DNA from: Verpa conica
Lineage: Eukaryota; Ascomycota; Pezizomycetes; Pezizales; Morchellaceae
Length of the DNA: 64,000 nt
Assembly (NCBI GenBank): GCA_033030425.1
Contig: JAUFSD010000009.1
Location: 372,001-436,000, forward strand
Direction: 5' to 3'
Every line of letters begins with the position of its first letter. The first letter of the stretch is position 1. Made by a program: the position numbers and the translations under genes. Positions 34,567 to 47,134 of the stretch are shown piece after piece. Under the pieces are notes generated by a model. The model made no database searches. It saw only the letters and a list, made by a program, of their open reading frames with translations, and was not told the DNA's origin.

Positions 34567-37452
34567 ATGGACTGGTTAACACCACCGCCTCGCAACTCCC
34601 CTTCACCGGATTTGCCAAATACTCTCGACTCTATTGCTATGCAACCGTCCTCAACAACGTCCTCCGTTATTGATTCGGCGTCTATCACGAACAATTCCAC
34701 TTCGGCGACGAGTATTTCCACTACCCCGGAGCGAACTTCTGCCATGACGGAGGAAGGGCCAGAAGAGGGGAAAAAGCAAGGCGAGAAATTGGAAACTGAA
34801 ACTGAAGAAGTCACGGAAAAGGTGGAAGAGTGCGAAACAGTGGAGGAAGCAGAGAGTGCCGAAAAAGGAGAGGACGAGGACAGTCCGAACGAGGATGAGG
34901 ACGAGCAGGACCAAACGCGCAACACGCGTAAATTAAGAGGTCGCGCTCAACCGCTGGAAGAGACCCCCACCACCACCCCTTCTACCAAGAAAACTACAAA
35001 GACTGTGAAGGAGGTCAAAACTATAACAAGACAGCTTAGGTCCTCGGCGAAACATCCTTCTTCAGCTCTAGGTAAAAGATTCGCAGATAAGACGCGTCGC
35101 CAAAGCAAGCGCCTAAGCATGATTGCTACTACCAAGCTTATAGAGACAATGACACCCTCGGCCCCGCGCGGCAAAAGGTCACACGATGCTATGGCTGCTG
35201 GATCTAAAAGCGCCAACGCGAAGCTGCAAGGCAATGCGCCCAAATATGCTGCTGACGGATCCCTGTTAAGGGCTAGCAAGAGGTCGAAGAAAAACCTCTC
35301 GTATAATGAGGATACCGACGATGAGAGCTTTACGCGTGACAGCCCAGAAGCACCCCCGACAAACTTGCGCCTAAAACAGAAGAAGAAGAAGGTCTGGTTA
35401 AACCAGGGGCTTTACTTGGGGCAAGGACAGGACCTGGATGTCCGGAAGCGGCCCGGAGGTAAGCCAAAGAAACGGGGCAAATCGGGGGTGGATCGGCCGG
35501 CTGCATTACCATTACCTATGTTCACGGGGTTGGTAATTATGGATACCCAGAGAGACTTCAAACTGCCATACAACATTTTTGCGCCAAGTCCTTGGAAATG
35601 TGGACCAATTCAGAATTGGAAGAAGCTCAATCATAGTACATCCACCCTTCTTTTTGTGATCTTTTCCCCATCTATAAAAAAAAAAATTAAAATTGCTGGA
35701 ATGTGCGCTTCATTCTTCTTTAAGGTCAGTTGGCTAACTAGATGCCCGGTGAATTCGTATGCGTGTTTATTCGTCTGTAGATGTTTTGATTGGAGATGCT
35801 TCCCAAGTATGGAAGAGAGAAAAGGCATCGATGGCAAAATGCGTCTGTACAGAAAAGAAAGGCTGTGATGAAGATTGCCTCAACCGTTGTACCTGGATGG
35901 AGTGCGATGAGGGAAATTGTAATGTTGAGCCCGAGAATTGTAGTAATAGGGCCTTTGCCGACTTGAAAGAGCGAGTAAAGACGGGGACAAAATTCGCTGA
36001 GGGTGTAGAAGTCATTATGGTAGTGCCCATGCCTTCTTTAAAACAACAGCGGATTTTTTTTCCGGGAAATTCTTACTGACTAGAAGAAATGTAGACTCAA
36101 AACTGTGGGCATGGGCTCCGAGCCACCAGGAGTTTTGCACCAAGACAGATCGTTGTTGAATATACTGGAGAGATCATTACACAGGAGGAAAGCGAAAGGA
36201 GGATGATTGAGGACTATAAGGACAATAATGTGAGTAATGATTGAGCTTTCCTTAAAAAAAGTTAACTATCACTGACTTGATCACCAATAAGAATTATTAT
36301 CTCATGCTTTTTCATCAAAATATGATTCTTGACGCTACTAGGGGCTCTGTAGCCCGTTTTGTTAATCGTAAGTCTTTTCTAGTTATAAATCCCAGAATCT
36401 TAAATATACTAACATTGTACTTTTTTCACTCAAGACTCTTGCAATCCTAATTGTCGAATGGAGAAATGGCTTGTGGACGGAAAGCCTAGGATGGCGCTAT
36501 TTGCTGGGGATGTAGGAATAGAGGCTGGAGACGAGCTTACTTATGACTACAACTTCAAGTAAGGCTTCGCATAGTTCATTTTAGGGTACGCAGGAGCTGA
36601 CATCCCCATAAAAGCTGGTTTACAGGTGTCAGTCAACAAGCTTGCCACTGCGGGTCCGAAAATTGTCGTGGCGCCTTAGGAAAGCGGGCCGATGGGCTCC
36701 AAAAGAAACCTGAACAGCCTCTAGTTAAGGGCAAGAAGGGTAAAGGCAAGAAAAAGGGAGTAAATGGTAAGGGCGGCAAGGTTGTCGAAGTCAAAAAGGC
36801 TACAAGAGGAAGACCAAAGAAAACGGTAACTCGAGTGCAGAAGTCGGTCATCATTACCCCTAAAAGGAAGTATACCAAACGGAAAAGTATGGCAGCCCCT
36901 GTAGTATCGCCCTCTCCTGCGCCAGAGGACTCCCCAGAACCTTCATCGACTTCCTCTGAAACATCAGATCATTTGATGGAAGCCTCCCCCGCTACATTAA
37001 AAAACGCTTCTTCACTTTCGGAAGCTGCTCGCCGTCGGCGTACTCACGATAAGGCTGGTAGACCTCGTATTACGAAAACTTACAAAGTTAATAAGACAAT
37101 ACGTGGTGGAAGGGGCAAGATTATTCACAAATCGGTTACTAATAAGAAGGCCCTTTCAGTACTGAAAAAGAAAACGTATGAAAAGGTGCTGACCACAACA
37201 ACAACCACTACCGCAACGAAGACTAAGGAGTCAAGTCCGTCATCTTCCTCTTCCTCTTCCTCTTCGGTTGCTGGCGCATCGACAGGCACAATTATGACCA
37301 GGGCTAGAAGGAGTGCTACAGCAACTGTGGAGGATCAAGTAAAAAGTCAGATTGAGAAAGCTATCACTACTGTTCTATCATCGGCTGTTGACGACATTGC
37401 CGATGTTATTGGGGCTACTCCAACTTTTAGTGCCGTTCAGGTCATTGGTTAA
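34567..37452 (+). CDS. ASH1: ASH1-type SET-domain histone H3K36 methyltransferase
   Basis: Six exons (34567-35635, 35781-36019, 36095-36229, 36292-36367, 36435-36558, 36633-37452) join in frame to 820 residues. About 320 residues of acidic then basic low-complexity sequence come first. RDFKLPYNIFAPSPWKCGP and the AWS zinc domain follow (CVCTEKKGCDEDCLNRC, CNVEPENCSN). The SET domain has NCGHGLRATRSF, VVEYTGEIIT, MILDATRGSVARFVNHSCNP and GDELTYDYNF, with the NHSC and Tyr catalytic elements intact. The post-SET motif is ACHCGSENCRG. A lysine-rich tail with TRGRPKK and PKRKYTKRK is AT-hook-like. AWS-SET-post-SET order and the FKLPY segment fit fungal ASH1 better than SET2, which has WW and SRI domains. 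It should act in the nucleus on H3 Lys36. Confidence 0.88.
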
Positions 37453-38407
37453 AACCATCCTTATGGTCTACTTCCTTTCCTTCCTTTCCTTCAGGTTTAT
37501 ATTCAACTATCAAAAGGACTTGCTTGCTTTGGGATTGTGTACATGGGGTTTTTTGTTACTCTGGCTCTTTTGCTTTTAGATTCGAGCCGCTGGTTGTTGG
37601 TTTTGTATCTGGGCTTTATTTCTTTCCTTGAATTATTGATACGTTTTGTACTCGATTATGTTTGTGTAGTGCAGGTTATTTGGTTAGTATATGCTGGGGA
37701 CACGCTCTGGTTTCTCGTTTTATTATCAGTTATTCGAGCACCTTTATTAACCGCTTTTTTTTCTTTTTTTCTTATTTCATTTCAACTTATTTCTATTCTC
37801 TTTTACTGCCATGGAAGTTTTCATATAGTGTATATTTCTCCAGGGTGTATTTCCAAAGGAGGTGGTAATGCGTGGGTCTCTTCGTTTTTCTTTGATGTAT
37901 CAGGAGGGTCTGGGTTTCCTGGGGAACTAGGTCAAACCTAAAGGATGCTATGAATTGATGGGTCCAGGGACGATAGTGAGAGGCTCGAGACGGTCAAGAG
38001 AAAGGGAGAAAGCAATGAAACGACACTATTATCCTTTTCCTTTTCTTTTGTCATTGGGAACATTTTTGTATTCTCTTTTCTTTTCTTTTTCTCTTCGGGT
38101 TTTGGTTTATGTTTTGGGCTTGGTAACTTGCCACTATGTGTTTTCCCCCGCTAATTTTGTATTTACCTATGTGTACAATAGTAAAATTACCCGGTACTCG
38201 ATCTGCGATGTCAGTCATAGTGTTCGATCACCCCTTGCAAAATCGTAGAGATTGAGGTTTATATGTAATCACCAATAACCCAGCTAGGGAGTTAGAAAAA
38301 GAAATTGGGGATCGGGAGGAGCCCCGATGTTCCCCCAGAATCTAGCCCCATTTAGCTTATGAGTCAGCTAAACCTACATAGGCATTTGTAGTTATAAGAC
38401 TGCATAG

Positions 38408-38425
38408 CCGAGTGATCGACTATGA
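38408..38425 (+). repeat. Dispersed bipartite motif, near-copy
   Basis: CCGAGTGATCGACTATGA differs from the consensus at one fixed position. Confidence 0.5.
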
Positions 38426-38520
38426 CTAGATATCAATCATTTGATGTAAATCCACCCTTATCCTTCAAGCATTAACCCCGCGGAAAGCAGCTAGTAGTTC
38501 TTATATGTAGTCCATATGCG

Positions 38521-38538
38521 TCGAGTGATACTTGATGA
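38521..38538 (+). repeat. Dispersed bipartite motif
   Basis: TCGAGTGATACTTGATGA is an exact consensus match, 113 bases from the previous copy. Confidence 0.6.
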
Positions 38539-39020
38539 CCCTATATGGATACCTTAGCTAGGTTTTTTTTCTCGGCAATATTAGGTAATGCCTAAGACTT
38601 TCTAGGGGCTACTGTTATTTGATGAAGGTCTGTAAAATCATGTGTAGTATTACATAGAGTGTTTAACTTGAGAATAAGTAAATATTATTCCTCCAACTCT
38701 TAGCATTATATAGCCAACTGATTAACTGATTCCACAGGATGCAGTTAATGTTTAGAACTTTAGTATATAGTGATATATAGACGGTGATTAGGGCACTACA
38801 TATTGGATTACATATGCATTAATTTTCCTATAGTAAATAATGTACTTTATGTAAATTCATATTTGGGGGGGAGGGGGAGAATCCGTCTTGGGCTTTCACA
38901 CTTAGAGATTCTGAACTAAGACTACTCGAACATGTGATTCTAAAACGAGTCATGCAGTCTTTGCTAGTCCAGCTTCTCTTAAACCCTATATTACGTTATC
39001 TACACCCCTCGATCTAATGT

Positions 39021-39383
39021 GTTTTACCGTCTAACCGCTCATCGTGTAACCGCTCACTTGAGACACTTTTTTTTCTTCTTTCTCTCTCTCTCTAGAGCCC
39101 ATACAAATGAGTTGAATTATAGAATGTATATAAAAGGAATAAGTAGGGGTGATCATAGAGCTTCTATAAGTATCTAGTTAAAAAAAAGACTACTTGACAA
39201 ATACCGGGTTTATTAATGTTGGATATTGAGGGAGTTAAAAAAAAAAAACTGGGCGAAAAAAAAAAAAAAGGATATAACACTAAAGAGGACTCCTTATCTC
39301 CACACTTATTGTATCTTGCTATTATTCTACACTGAGATGTAGGGGTGGAGATTGTCTTAGGTGAGCGGTTAGACAGCAAAACC
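39021..39383. mobile_element. Candidate miniature inverted-repeat element
   Basis: TAACCGCTCACTTGAGACA at 39047-39065 is matched in inverted orientation at 39353-39371 (17 of 19 bases). Just outside, the arm from 39021 to 39041 pairs with 39363-39383 (19 of 21). The left arm contains TAACCGCTCA twice, so it has an internal 15-base tandem duplication. The 290-base interior has poly-T and poly-A runs and no coding sequence. A target-site duplication is not obvious. Confidence 0.55.
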
Positions 39384-39966
39384 TGTAGAGGACACGACTT
39401 GAACACGGCGGTAAATCCCGCGTTGTGCAAGCGAGAAAAAAAAAATCACATTAGAGATGCACTATGGTGTATCAAAGGTTTAGTATAAAGTTTAAATAGT
39501 AGAAGGGGTTTATGATGCTAACTGTATGTATGATTGATAGAGTATTAATGATGTTAGCGCCCTCTATTATGGTAGGCGCTGAATACCACATTTTGTTTAT
39601 GGCCCTTAGATATATTCTCCTTTAATCTCGAACATTTGCTACCTCACTCCTAGGGTAGATCTTAAAGTACCCTAGAAACTTAGTTATCACTGTAAAATAC
39701 TAGATCTCGTACACATTGACGCTTTTTATCTGTTAATCTTTTTGATCTCGCCTAAAAATGATAAGAGTGTACTCTAGCATGAATATAATCCTCTTTAATT
39801 TATAGGTAGCTATTTGTGACGATCCCTAATTTTACTAGAACCGAAAAAGGAATCGAAAGTCTGATAGATCTCATGACAAGGCTCTTTCGGTCTCTCTTAC
39901 ATGCGATCTCTTATAAATGCTATATAACTTTTGTGGAGGTGACTAAAAGTTTACCCGCCCTATATG

Positions 39967-39984
39967 CCGAGTGATAATTCATGA
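39967..39984 (+). repeat. Dispersed bipartite motif
   Basis: CCGAGTGATAATTCATGA is an exact match. Confidence 0.6.
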
Positions 39985-40125
39985 TGTGTAATTGACGAAT
40001 AAATAAAGTAATCATTAAACTATTAGTACTGGAGTTGCCTACAATTCAAAACTCCTAATATCATATCCTAGATTGAAAAGTACAATAGTAACCTAGTGGT
40101 TGCTGAGTCATAGCACTCTAGGCAC

Positions 40126-42053
40126 TCACAGACGTATCCGCCCTCCTCCCCTTTCAGTATCACCTATACCTCCACCCTCCCTTAACCATAATCCTACAAT
40201 CGCACCCACCACAGAAACTCCTGCCAAAGTCCACCATACAATACCCACAAATCCCGCTTCCAAGCCTACTCCAAGCAGTACACCCGCGACAGCAGGCCCA
40301 ACAGCTTTTGAGAAGCTGGCTAGGCTGGCTGTTAGCCCATGGATCCGCCCAAGAACCAAGGAAGACGGTGCCGAATTAGTCAGCAGTATCACTGACGAAG
40401 GTAGTGAAAAAGTCCTCGCTGTGACTTGTAGTAGCATAATAGCTGCTATCCCGGTCCATATAGCTGGTCCAGTAGCTGGTCCAGGGGGCGGAGTGGTGCT
40501 GGGGAGTGTGCTGAGGTATGGTAGAAGGAAGTATGCTAGAGGAAAGGTAGATAGGGACCAGCGATATGCAGATAGTATTCCCATGTATTGTACGACTGGT
40601 GGGTATGTGAGTATTTGGACTAATACCCCAAGGGAGCCGAAGAGGGAAAACGTGAATGCGATATCTAGAGGTCGGAGGCCAAGTCCCCCATTAAATTGAA
40701 AGGGGAGGTGTCTGGGTCCGTCAGACCGTGGAGCAGAGAGAAAAGGACTCCAGAGGTGCATAAATGTGGACATATGTAGTGGAAGTATGGCACAAGAGAG
40801 TATTGTTAGTTTGACATTGCGGGTCCATATCTTTGTCGGAATATGAGCCTTAGGTGTTTGCTCAACCACCACTTCTGGGTTATTCTGGCCTTCGTTTATC
40901 GAGTCTTCTGTATTGAGTAACTGGTTTTCTGTTTCTGCGCCTATATGACTTCCCTGAGGGCTTATCACATCCTGCTTATACCTTGAAGGGAGAAAAAAGC
41001 GTTTCAGTTTGTTTCCAATATAGATACCAATATCTTTCTCTTTCTTGCGTGTTTCTAATGTCTGTGATATTCCCCACAATGAGTATGGGTCTCTTAGGGA
41101 TATGGCTAGAATGAAGTTGTCTTACCTCTTCTAAGAAAAGGAAGCATATAGCTGCGATAGTAAACAACAGAGTTGCAGATACAACATTCGGTAATGCGTA
41201 TTTCCATCTTCGCATCCACGCTACCCCGTTCTTACCGCCGAAAAAGGACCCTGGCCCAAATACTTTTCCCATCGGAGAGCCTTCTCCTGCGGGGTCTGCA
41301 AGAACTCCCCCTAACAAAGGCCCAAGAATTGACCCAAAATTGAATGTCAATGGCAAGATGAGAAATGCCCGAGAATGATACCTAGAAAGATTTGATGTCA
41401 GTTATCGCTATATCATATATAGTCTGAACCTTATTTAAATCATCCATAAGATAGACCTACTTTTTATCGACCACATTCTCAGTTATCATGGTCCTCAAGA
41501 TAGCAATATTCCCATCCATGAGCCCTGCAAAACATCTCGCAAGCACAAGTCCACTATAGCTTTCACTGAACCCATATATAATACTTGCGATAGATGTCGA
41601 AGTCAATCCTATTAATATAACTTTCTTTCTTCCGATTTTATCTGCAGTTCTGCCCCAGAACCAGCCAGTCAGGAACATACAAGTCGCAAACGCGGATGCT
41701 AGGTATCCTGCCCGACGGACTATAGTTGCTGGAGGCAGAGATGGATCCAATGAATGGAGGAAATAATACATGTATGGATGAATCGACGTCTGGCTGACGG
41801 GTTCAACGAAACGGCAAAGTGCGAGAAGGACAAGCTGGCGCTTGTTAGGAAGAGTCAACCAAGAGGCGGGTACATCATTAATTAATTCTCTGGAAGCTCT
41901 AGCACGAGTTGTAGTTGAAGATGCTTGGACAATAGCCTCGTTTTCTTCGGCTTCTAACGCAATATTTCGAGCTGTTGTTTCCTGGGCTATTGGGGCCGCC
42001 GGGTCCCCAAGAAGTGGTGCGCGCTCATTATGTTCATGAAGTATCCGTGACAT
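40126..42053 (-). CDS. Major facilitator superfamily transporter 1 (DHA1 type)
   Basis: Three exons (42053-41461, 41381-41126, 41061-40126) join in frame to 594 residues. After a 65-residue cytosolic start come the first helices (LVLLALCRFVEPV). The conserved loop 2-3 signature GWFWGRTADKIGRKK and the loop-4 region CFAGLMDGNIAILRTMI follow. Exon 2 encodes RAFLILPLTFNFGSILGPLLGG. A central cytosolic loop of about 100 residues precedes six more helices. The pattern fits fungal DHA1 proton antiporters close to the ZIFL group, often called multidrug or small-molecule exporters. The substrate cannot be read from sequence. It is divergent from another MFS gene, with 668 bases between the start codons. 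Confidence 0.85.
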
Positions 42054-42721
42054 TTTTGAGGTGCTTGTGCCAAACACAAATAATCAAGTACAAACAATAT
42101 AACCCCGCAGACGAAGGACTTGATTTTGAACCCTCGGAGGCTCCGTCATGCGTATGCTTGACATATGTTGTATAATATAGTACATAGAGGTGAGTGGCCC
42201 TGTGATCATCAGCGGTTATGCAGTGTAACACCCAAGGACCGGTGATCGGGCCTGGTATAAGTGAAGATTGCTACCTAGTACTTGTAGTCATCAAACGTTT
42301 ACAGAATAGGATGACTAGGAACGCCATGTCGCTCACGGAGACTCACAAAATACACGAGGTACCGGACAAAAGGGCTACGGTGATTTGTTGGACTGGGGGT
42401 AAAAGAAAGATAATCCTTAGATTTAGCGAATGGCAGCTCACAATGTGAGCCGGTAAGATAGACATGTCGCTCTTCCCATTATCATATTCCGGAAACGTTT
42501 GACGACTACAAGTATTCTGGTGATGCTGTTACCAGTTTTACGTTAAACCTGTCCTGGAAGATTTATATGCAGACAAGAGTCGTGCCGTCACTGCCGCGGG
42601 GAGCAGGAATATCCCCGCTTCGGCTTCGGATCATACTACATAGTGCTATGTAGGAAAGCTCTTCGTATCGTCCTGAAACTTCTAGAGTTCCCGTATAGAC
42701 ATCCTGAAGAATATAGCCACG
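42054..42721. promoter_or_regulatory. Shared promoter of two divergent MFS genes
   Basis: The 668-base interval carries a GC-rich perfect dyad near the right-hand gene (42596-42618). No other gene was recognised; the plus ORF at 42218-42448 resembles nothing. Confidence 0.6.
42596..42618. promoter_or_regulatory. GCGGGGA-N9-TCCCCGC dyad (CreA/Mig1-like)
   Basis: A perfect 7-base inverted repeat contains two opposed GCGGGG sites, which match the carbon-repressor consensus SYGGRG. It lies about 105 bases upstream of the MFS transporter 2 start. It could equally be a site for a dimeric zinc-cluster activator. Confidence 0.5.
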
Positions 42722-44253
42722 ATGATGAACTCAGGTCTCCTTCTCAAACTATTCCCTGAGGCTCTCCTCAAGAATCATAACATCCGTCTCCTTTTTATCC
42801 AGCGCTTTATTCGCCTCTATGCTTATGGCTCCAGCACTCTAATCCTAGCCCACTTCTTCACGGTTCTTAAAAATCCTACCTCGAGGACCGGTCTTTTCAT
42901 GACCTTGACACTCTATGGTGATGTCGTGATATCCCTGCTCTTGACCCTCTTCGCCGACCGTTTTGGTCGGCGTAACATATTGATGCTGGGGGCAGCATTA
43001 ATGACACTGTCTGGAATTGTTTTTGCAACGGTCTCAAACTTCTGGCTTCTATTACTCGCAGCTATCCTCGGTGTTATTTCACCGTCAGGAAATGAAATCG
43101 GCCCATTCAGAGCTATCGAGGAGTCAGTCACGGCGCAAATAGTCGAGGGTGGTGCTAGAACCGAGGTTTTTGCATGGTATACATTCATCGGGGCTCTTGG
43201 CGGTGCACTAGGAAGTATTAGCTGTGGGTGGCTTATACATTTCCTTACGGGTAAAAATGGAGATGGAATGGCCGAGGAGAAGGCGTACCGAGTCATATTT
43301 TGGATATATTCCGCAATGGGAGTGGTGAAGCTAGCATTGGCCTGGGGACTTACGAAAGAATGCGAAGTTGTTCAGACCACCGAAGGAGGCAACGCTGAGA
43401 GAGAAGGGTTCATGAGCAATGGGAGAGCCGGTCTGGGGAAGTCTACGCTGGGCCAGAAGGCCTTGAAGCTATTTATACCGAATATGTCAGCAGAATCTAT
43501 ATCGATCCTTTGGAAACTATGTCTACTATTTGCAGTAGATAGCATGGCCTCAGGCCTTGCAGCGCCGTTAGTCCACCAAGAAGCCACTGTTCTTGAGCCC
43601 TTGATTTACTTGAACCTCGCAGGTCCTGGTTAACATACTTCTTCACCACGAAGCACTCGCTCCCTGCCTCTACTCTGGGGATGCTCTTCTTCACAACCTC
43701 CCTCTTTTCCGCCGCATCTTCCCTCCTAGCAGTCCCAATTTCAAAGCGCCTAGGTCTCATTCGGACAATGGTATACACACATCTCCCATCAGCGGTACTC
43801 CTTGCACTAGTTCCCATACCCCCTGGTAATCGTGTAGGAACTGGGTTCGCAATGAGCTTTCTTATCGGAAGGTCACTCATGGCGAGCATGGATCAAGCTC
43901 CAAGAACAGCGTTCCTTGCCGCTGTGATGCTACCCAATGAAAGAACTGCTGTCATGGGTGTGGTTAACACTGTCAAGACATTCTCACAGGCTGCAGGGCC
44001 GTTTGTGACTGGGTGGTTGGGTGGGAGAGGGAAAATGGGCATTGCGTTTTTTCTTGCTGGGCTGATGAAGGTAGCTTACGATGTTGGCTTGTTGACGTTT
44101 TTCTTGAAGGGTGGAGTTTCCCAGAGAGTTAGAGATGGGGATAGGGATCAAGAGGTTAGATATAAGAGTGTTCAGGTTGAAGAAGGTGACGCAGCAGAAC
44201 TTGATGGGGATGTATTCCTGCATTCTTCAGATGAGGATAGTGATATCGAGTAA
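42722..44253 (+). CDS. Major facilitator superfamily transporter 2
   Basis: Two exons (42722-43566, 43623-44253) join in frame (AAP|SWLTYFF) to 491 residues with about 12 membrane helices. The start NHNIRLLFIQRFIRLYAYGS leads into helix 1. The loop 2-3 signature is LFADRFGRRNILMLG. SPSGNEIGPFRAIEES is a family-specific stretch after helix 4. The second half has MDQAPRTAFLAAVMLPNERT and VNTVKTFSQAAGPFVTGWLG. The protein ends in an acidic tail (LHSSDEDSDIE). It belongs to a little-studied fungal MFS group and its substrate is unknown. It is not a close copy of the neighbouring transporter, so the pair is not a recent duplication. Confidence 0.85.
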
Positions 44254-45416
44254 ACTAACCAGAGACCTATTCTCCATCCACTATATGTAATTATGTCGGA
44301 TTTGGTGATCCATGCTATTCTAGGTAATAACCCTAGGTATAAGAGATATGCGTAGCTAAAAGATTATGCCAATTACTTTGGTCCTCCAAGAGACGGTTTC
44401 TACAGGGGTCTGGTTAGTATCGAATACTTATTTCCCTTGACATTTAGCTATAAATCTCCTAAAGCACAGGGTTTAATTGGTAGTAAAAGGCTGTATTTAA
44501 CGCTTCTCTTGATCACTGTTATACATTCTTATTTATTACCTTCGGTCTAGGTCATATCTGAGTTAATGACGGGGAACTACGCGGATAGCTTCAGCTACTG
44601 CTGTTTCTGCATGAAAGATAGCCTATCCTATACAGTAAATTGCTATTTCCTAGGGGGAGGAATGCTACACATATAGTGCCTCATTTAAACACCTTACTTT
44701 TGTTTCTGGAAGAAATCTACTAAGGCTGGGGATTTCGTAGAAAGAGGAAGGCGAACTATTTCTCCTGTTCGCTTCCCATATCCTACACGTCACAAAAGAG
44801 GAAAGTAAAGGAAACTTTTGCCCTCTTTGGATACTACAGTGTACGTGGGGTCCCTACAAAAGCTACCATATTATCTTGATTTATTCGACTCGCTACAACA
44901 TGGTTTAACACGCGCTGGAACAGTTGAGCCATGAAGATTAGAGCCGCTAGGCCAAGAGAGGTAGATATTTGTACATGCAGATGAGGCCTGTTGCATTTTT
45001 TTTTTGCCATGAATTACGCACATAACCCTGGCCACAGTGGTCGAATAAATGTAGACAATACGTATGTGCTGTTATCGTCTAAACCCCTGATTATCATGCA
45101 ACAAAAGGTTGCGGAGCAGCCTGAACTTTTGGTCGGACGAATGGGATGATGGCCCGAAGTTTCGACCACGTTAACCTCACTGAGCGCCAACTCTGGCTTA
45201 GGGACAATACTTTGAGGGTGACTGGAAGACGTTCGCACTGGACAGTAGCAAAAATACAATCTAGGTCAACTTGAAAGTTGAAACCTGCCCCTTCATTGTT
45301 TACTATCATAAGACGTTACAAGAACAAAACTCCGAATCCCAAACCAATCCCCCCAAAAAGAATAAAAAAATACCCTTTGAAAACATTCCCCGTAATCACA
45401 TGAACCCACTCAACCA
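44254..45416. other. Intergenic, MFS 2 to polyubiquitin
   Basis: TpA-rich DNA between convergent genes. I see no gene in it. Confidence 0.6.
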
Positions 45417-46587
<1,171 letters not shown>

Positions 46588-47134
46588 GTTTGCGAGTTAT
46601 GAAAGAGGTTTAAGAGGTTTAGGAAGTGGATGTAAAGTTTATGAGATTCTTGGGGGTCCTGTACCGGTGGCGATGGTAAGTAGAGAAGAAGAGAAGGGGG
46701 AGGGGAGATAAAGAGGGGCGAGGCTCCCATATAAATGAGCTCGGGGTGAGGTGGCCCCAAGCGCCAAGGGTCTTATTTATCTCGTACTGTTCTGTGATAG
46801 GACAGAAATCATAGTATGCATGTGACTCATGAGTACGTACCTAGTCTTGGCAACCGTTTGTCTCGGCTTAGAGGCGCACAAAGTTAGGCATCGAAGTTGA
46901 TCGAACTCAGGCAACGTCAATCAAGGCTGTGGGAAATTCTAGCGCTACGTTTCCCTCAAAGAGGTTTACATGTAAATATGACCTATGGTTCAGCGTCTAC
47001 GTATAAATACCTAATATCCCCTTCCCGGCAATTCATGTAGAATAGTATCTAGGTGCTTAGATTGAGGGCTTCTTTCTATGCATATAGTTCGCCATCTGCT
47101 CTCTATATAATTGAACTATATATCATAAAACTAG
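46588..47134. other. Intergenic, polyubiquitin promoter region
   Basis: About 550 bases upstream of polyubiquitin; the first 150 are purine-rich on the plus strand, that is, pyrimidine-rich in the gene's leader. No heat-shock element was called. No gene was recognised. Confidence 0.5.

Larger units (their letters stand above)
37453..40125. other. Intergenic, ASH1-type gene to MFS transporter 1
   Basis: T-rich DNA up to about 38200 may be 3' UTR; plus ORFs at 37352-38248 look like chance products of T-rich sequence. Beyond that the DNA is TpA-rich and holds three motif copies and one inverted-repeat element. No gene was recognised. Confidence 0.6.

Noticed and set aside
37352..38248. Several plus-strand hydrophobic ORFs after the ASH1-type gene
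   Set aside because: T-rich DNA gives runs of Phe, Leu and Val by chance. There is no family similarity, and the region fits a 3' UTR and spacer.
40100..40699. 199-codon plus-strand ORF with proline-rich start
   Set aside because: It is antisense to the last exon of MFS transporter 1, which has clear membrane helices and frame-consistent introns.
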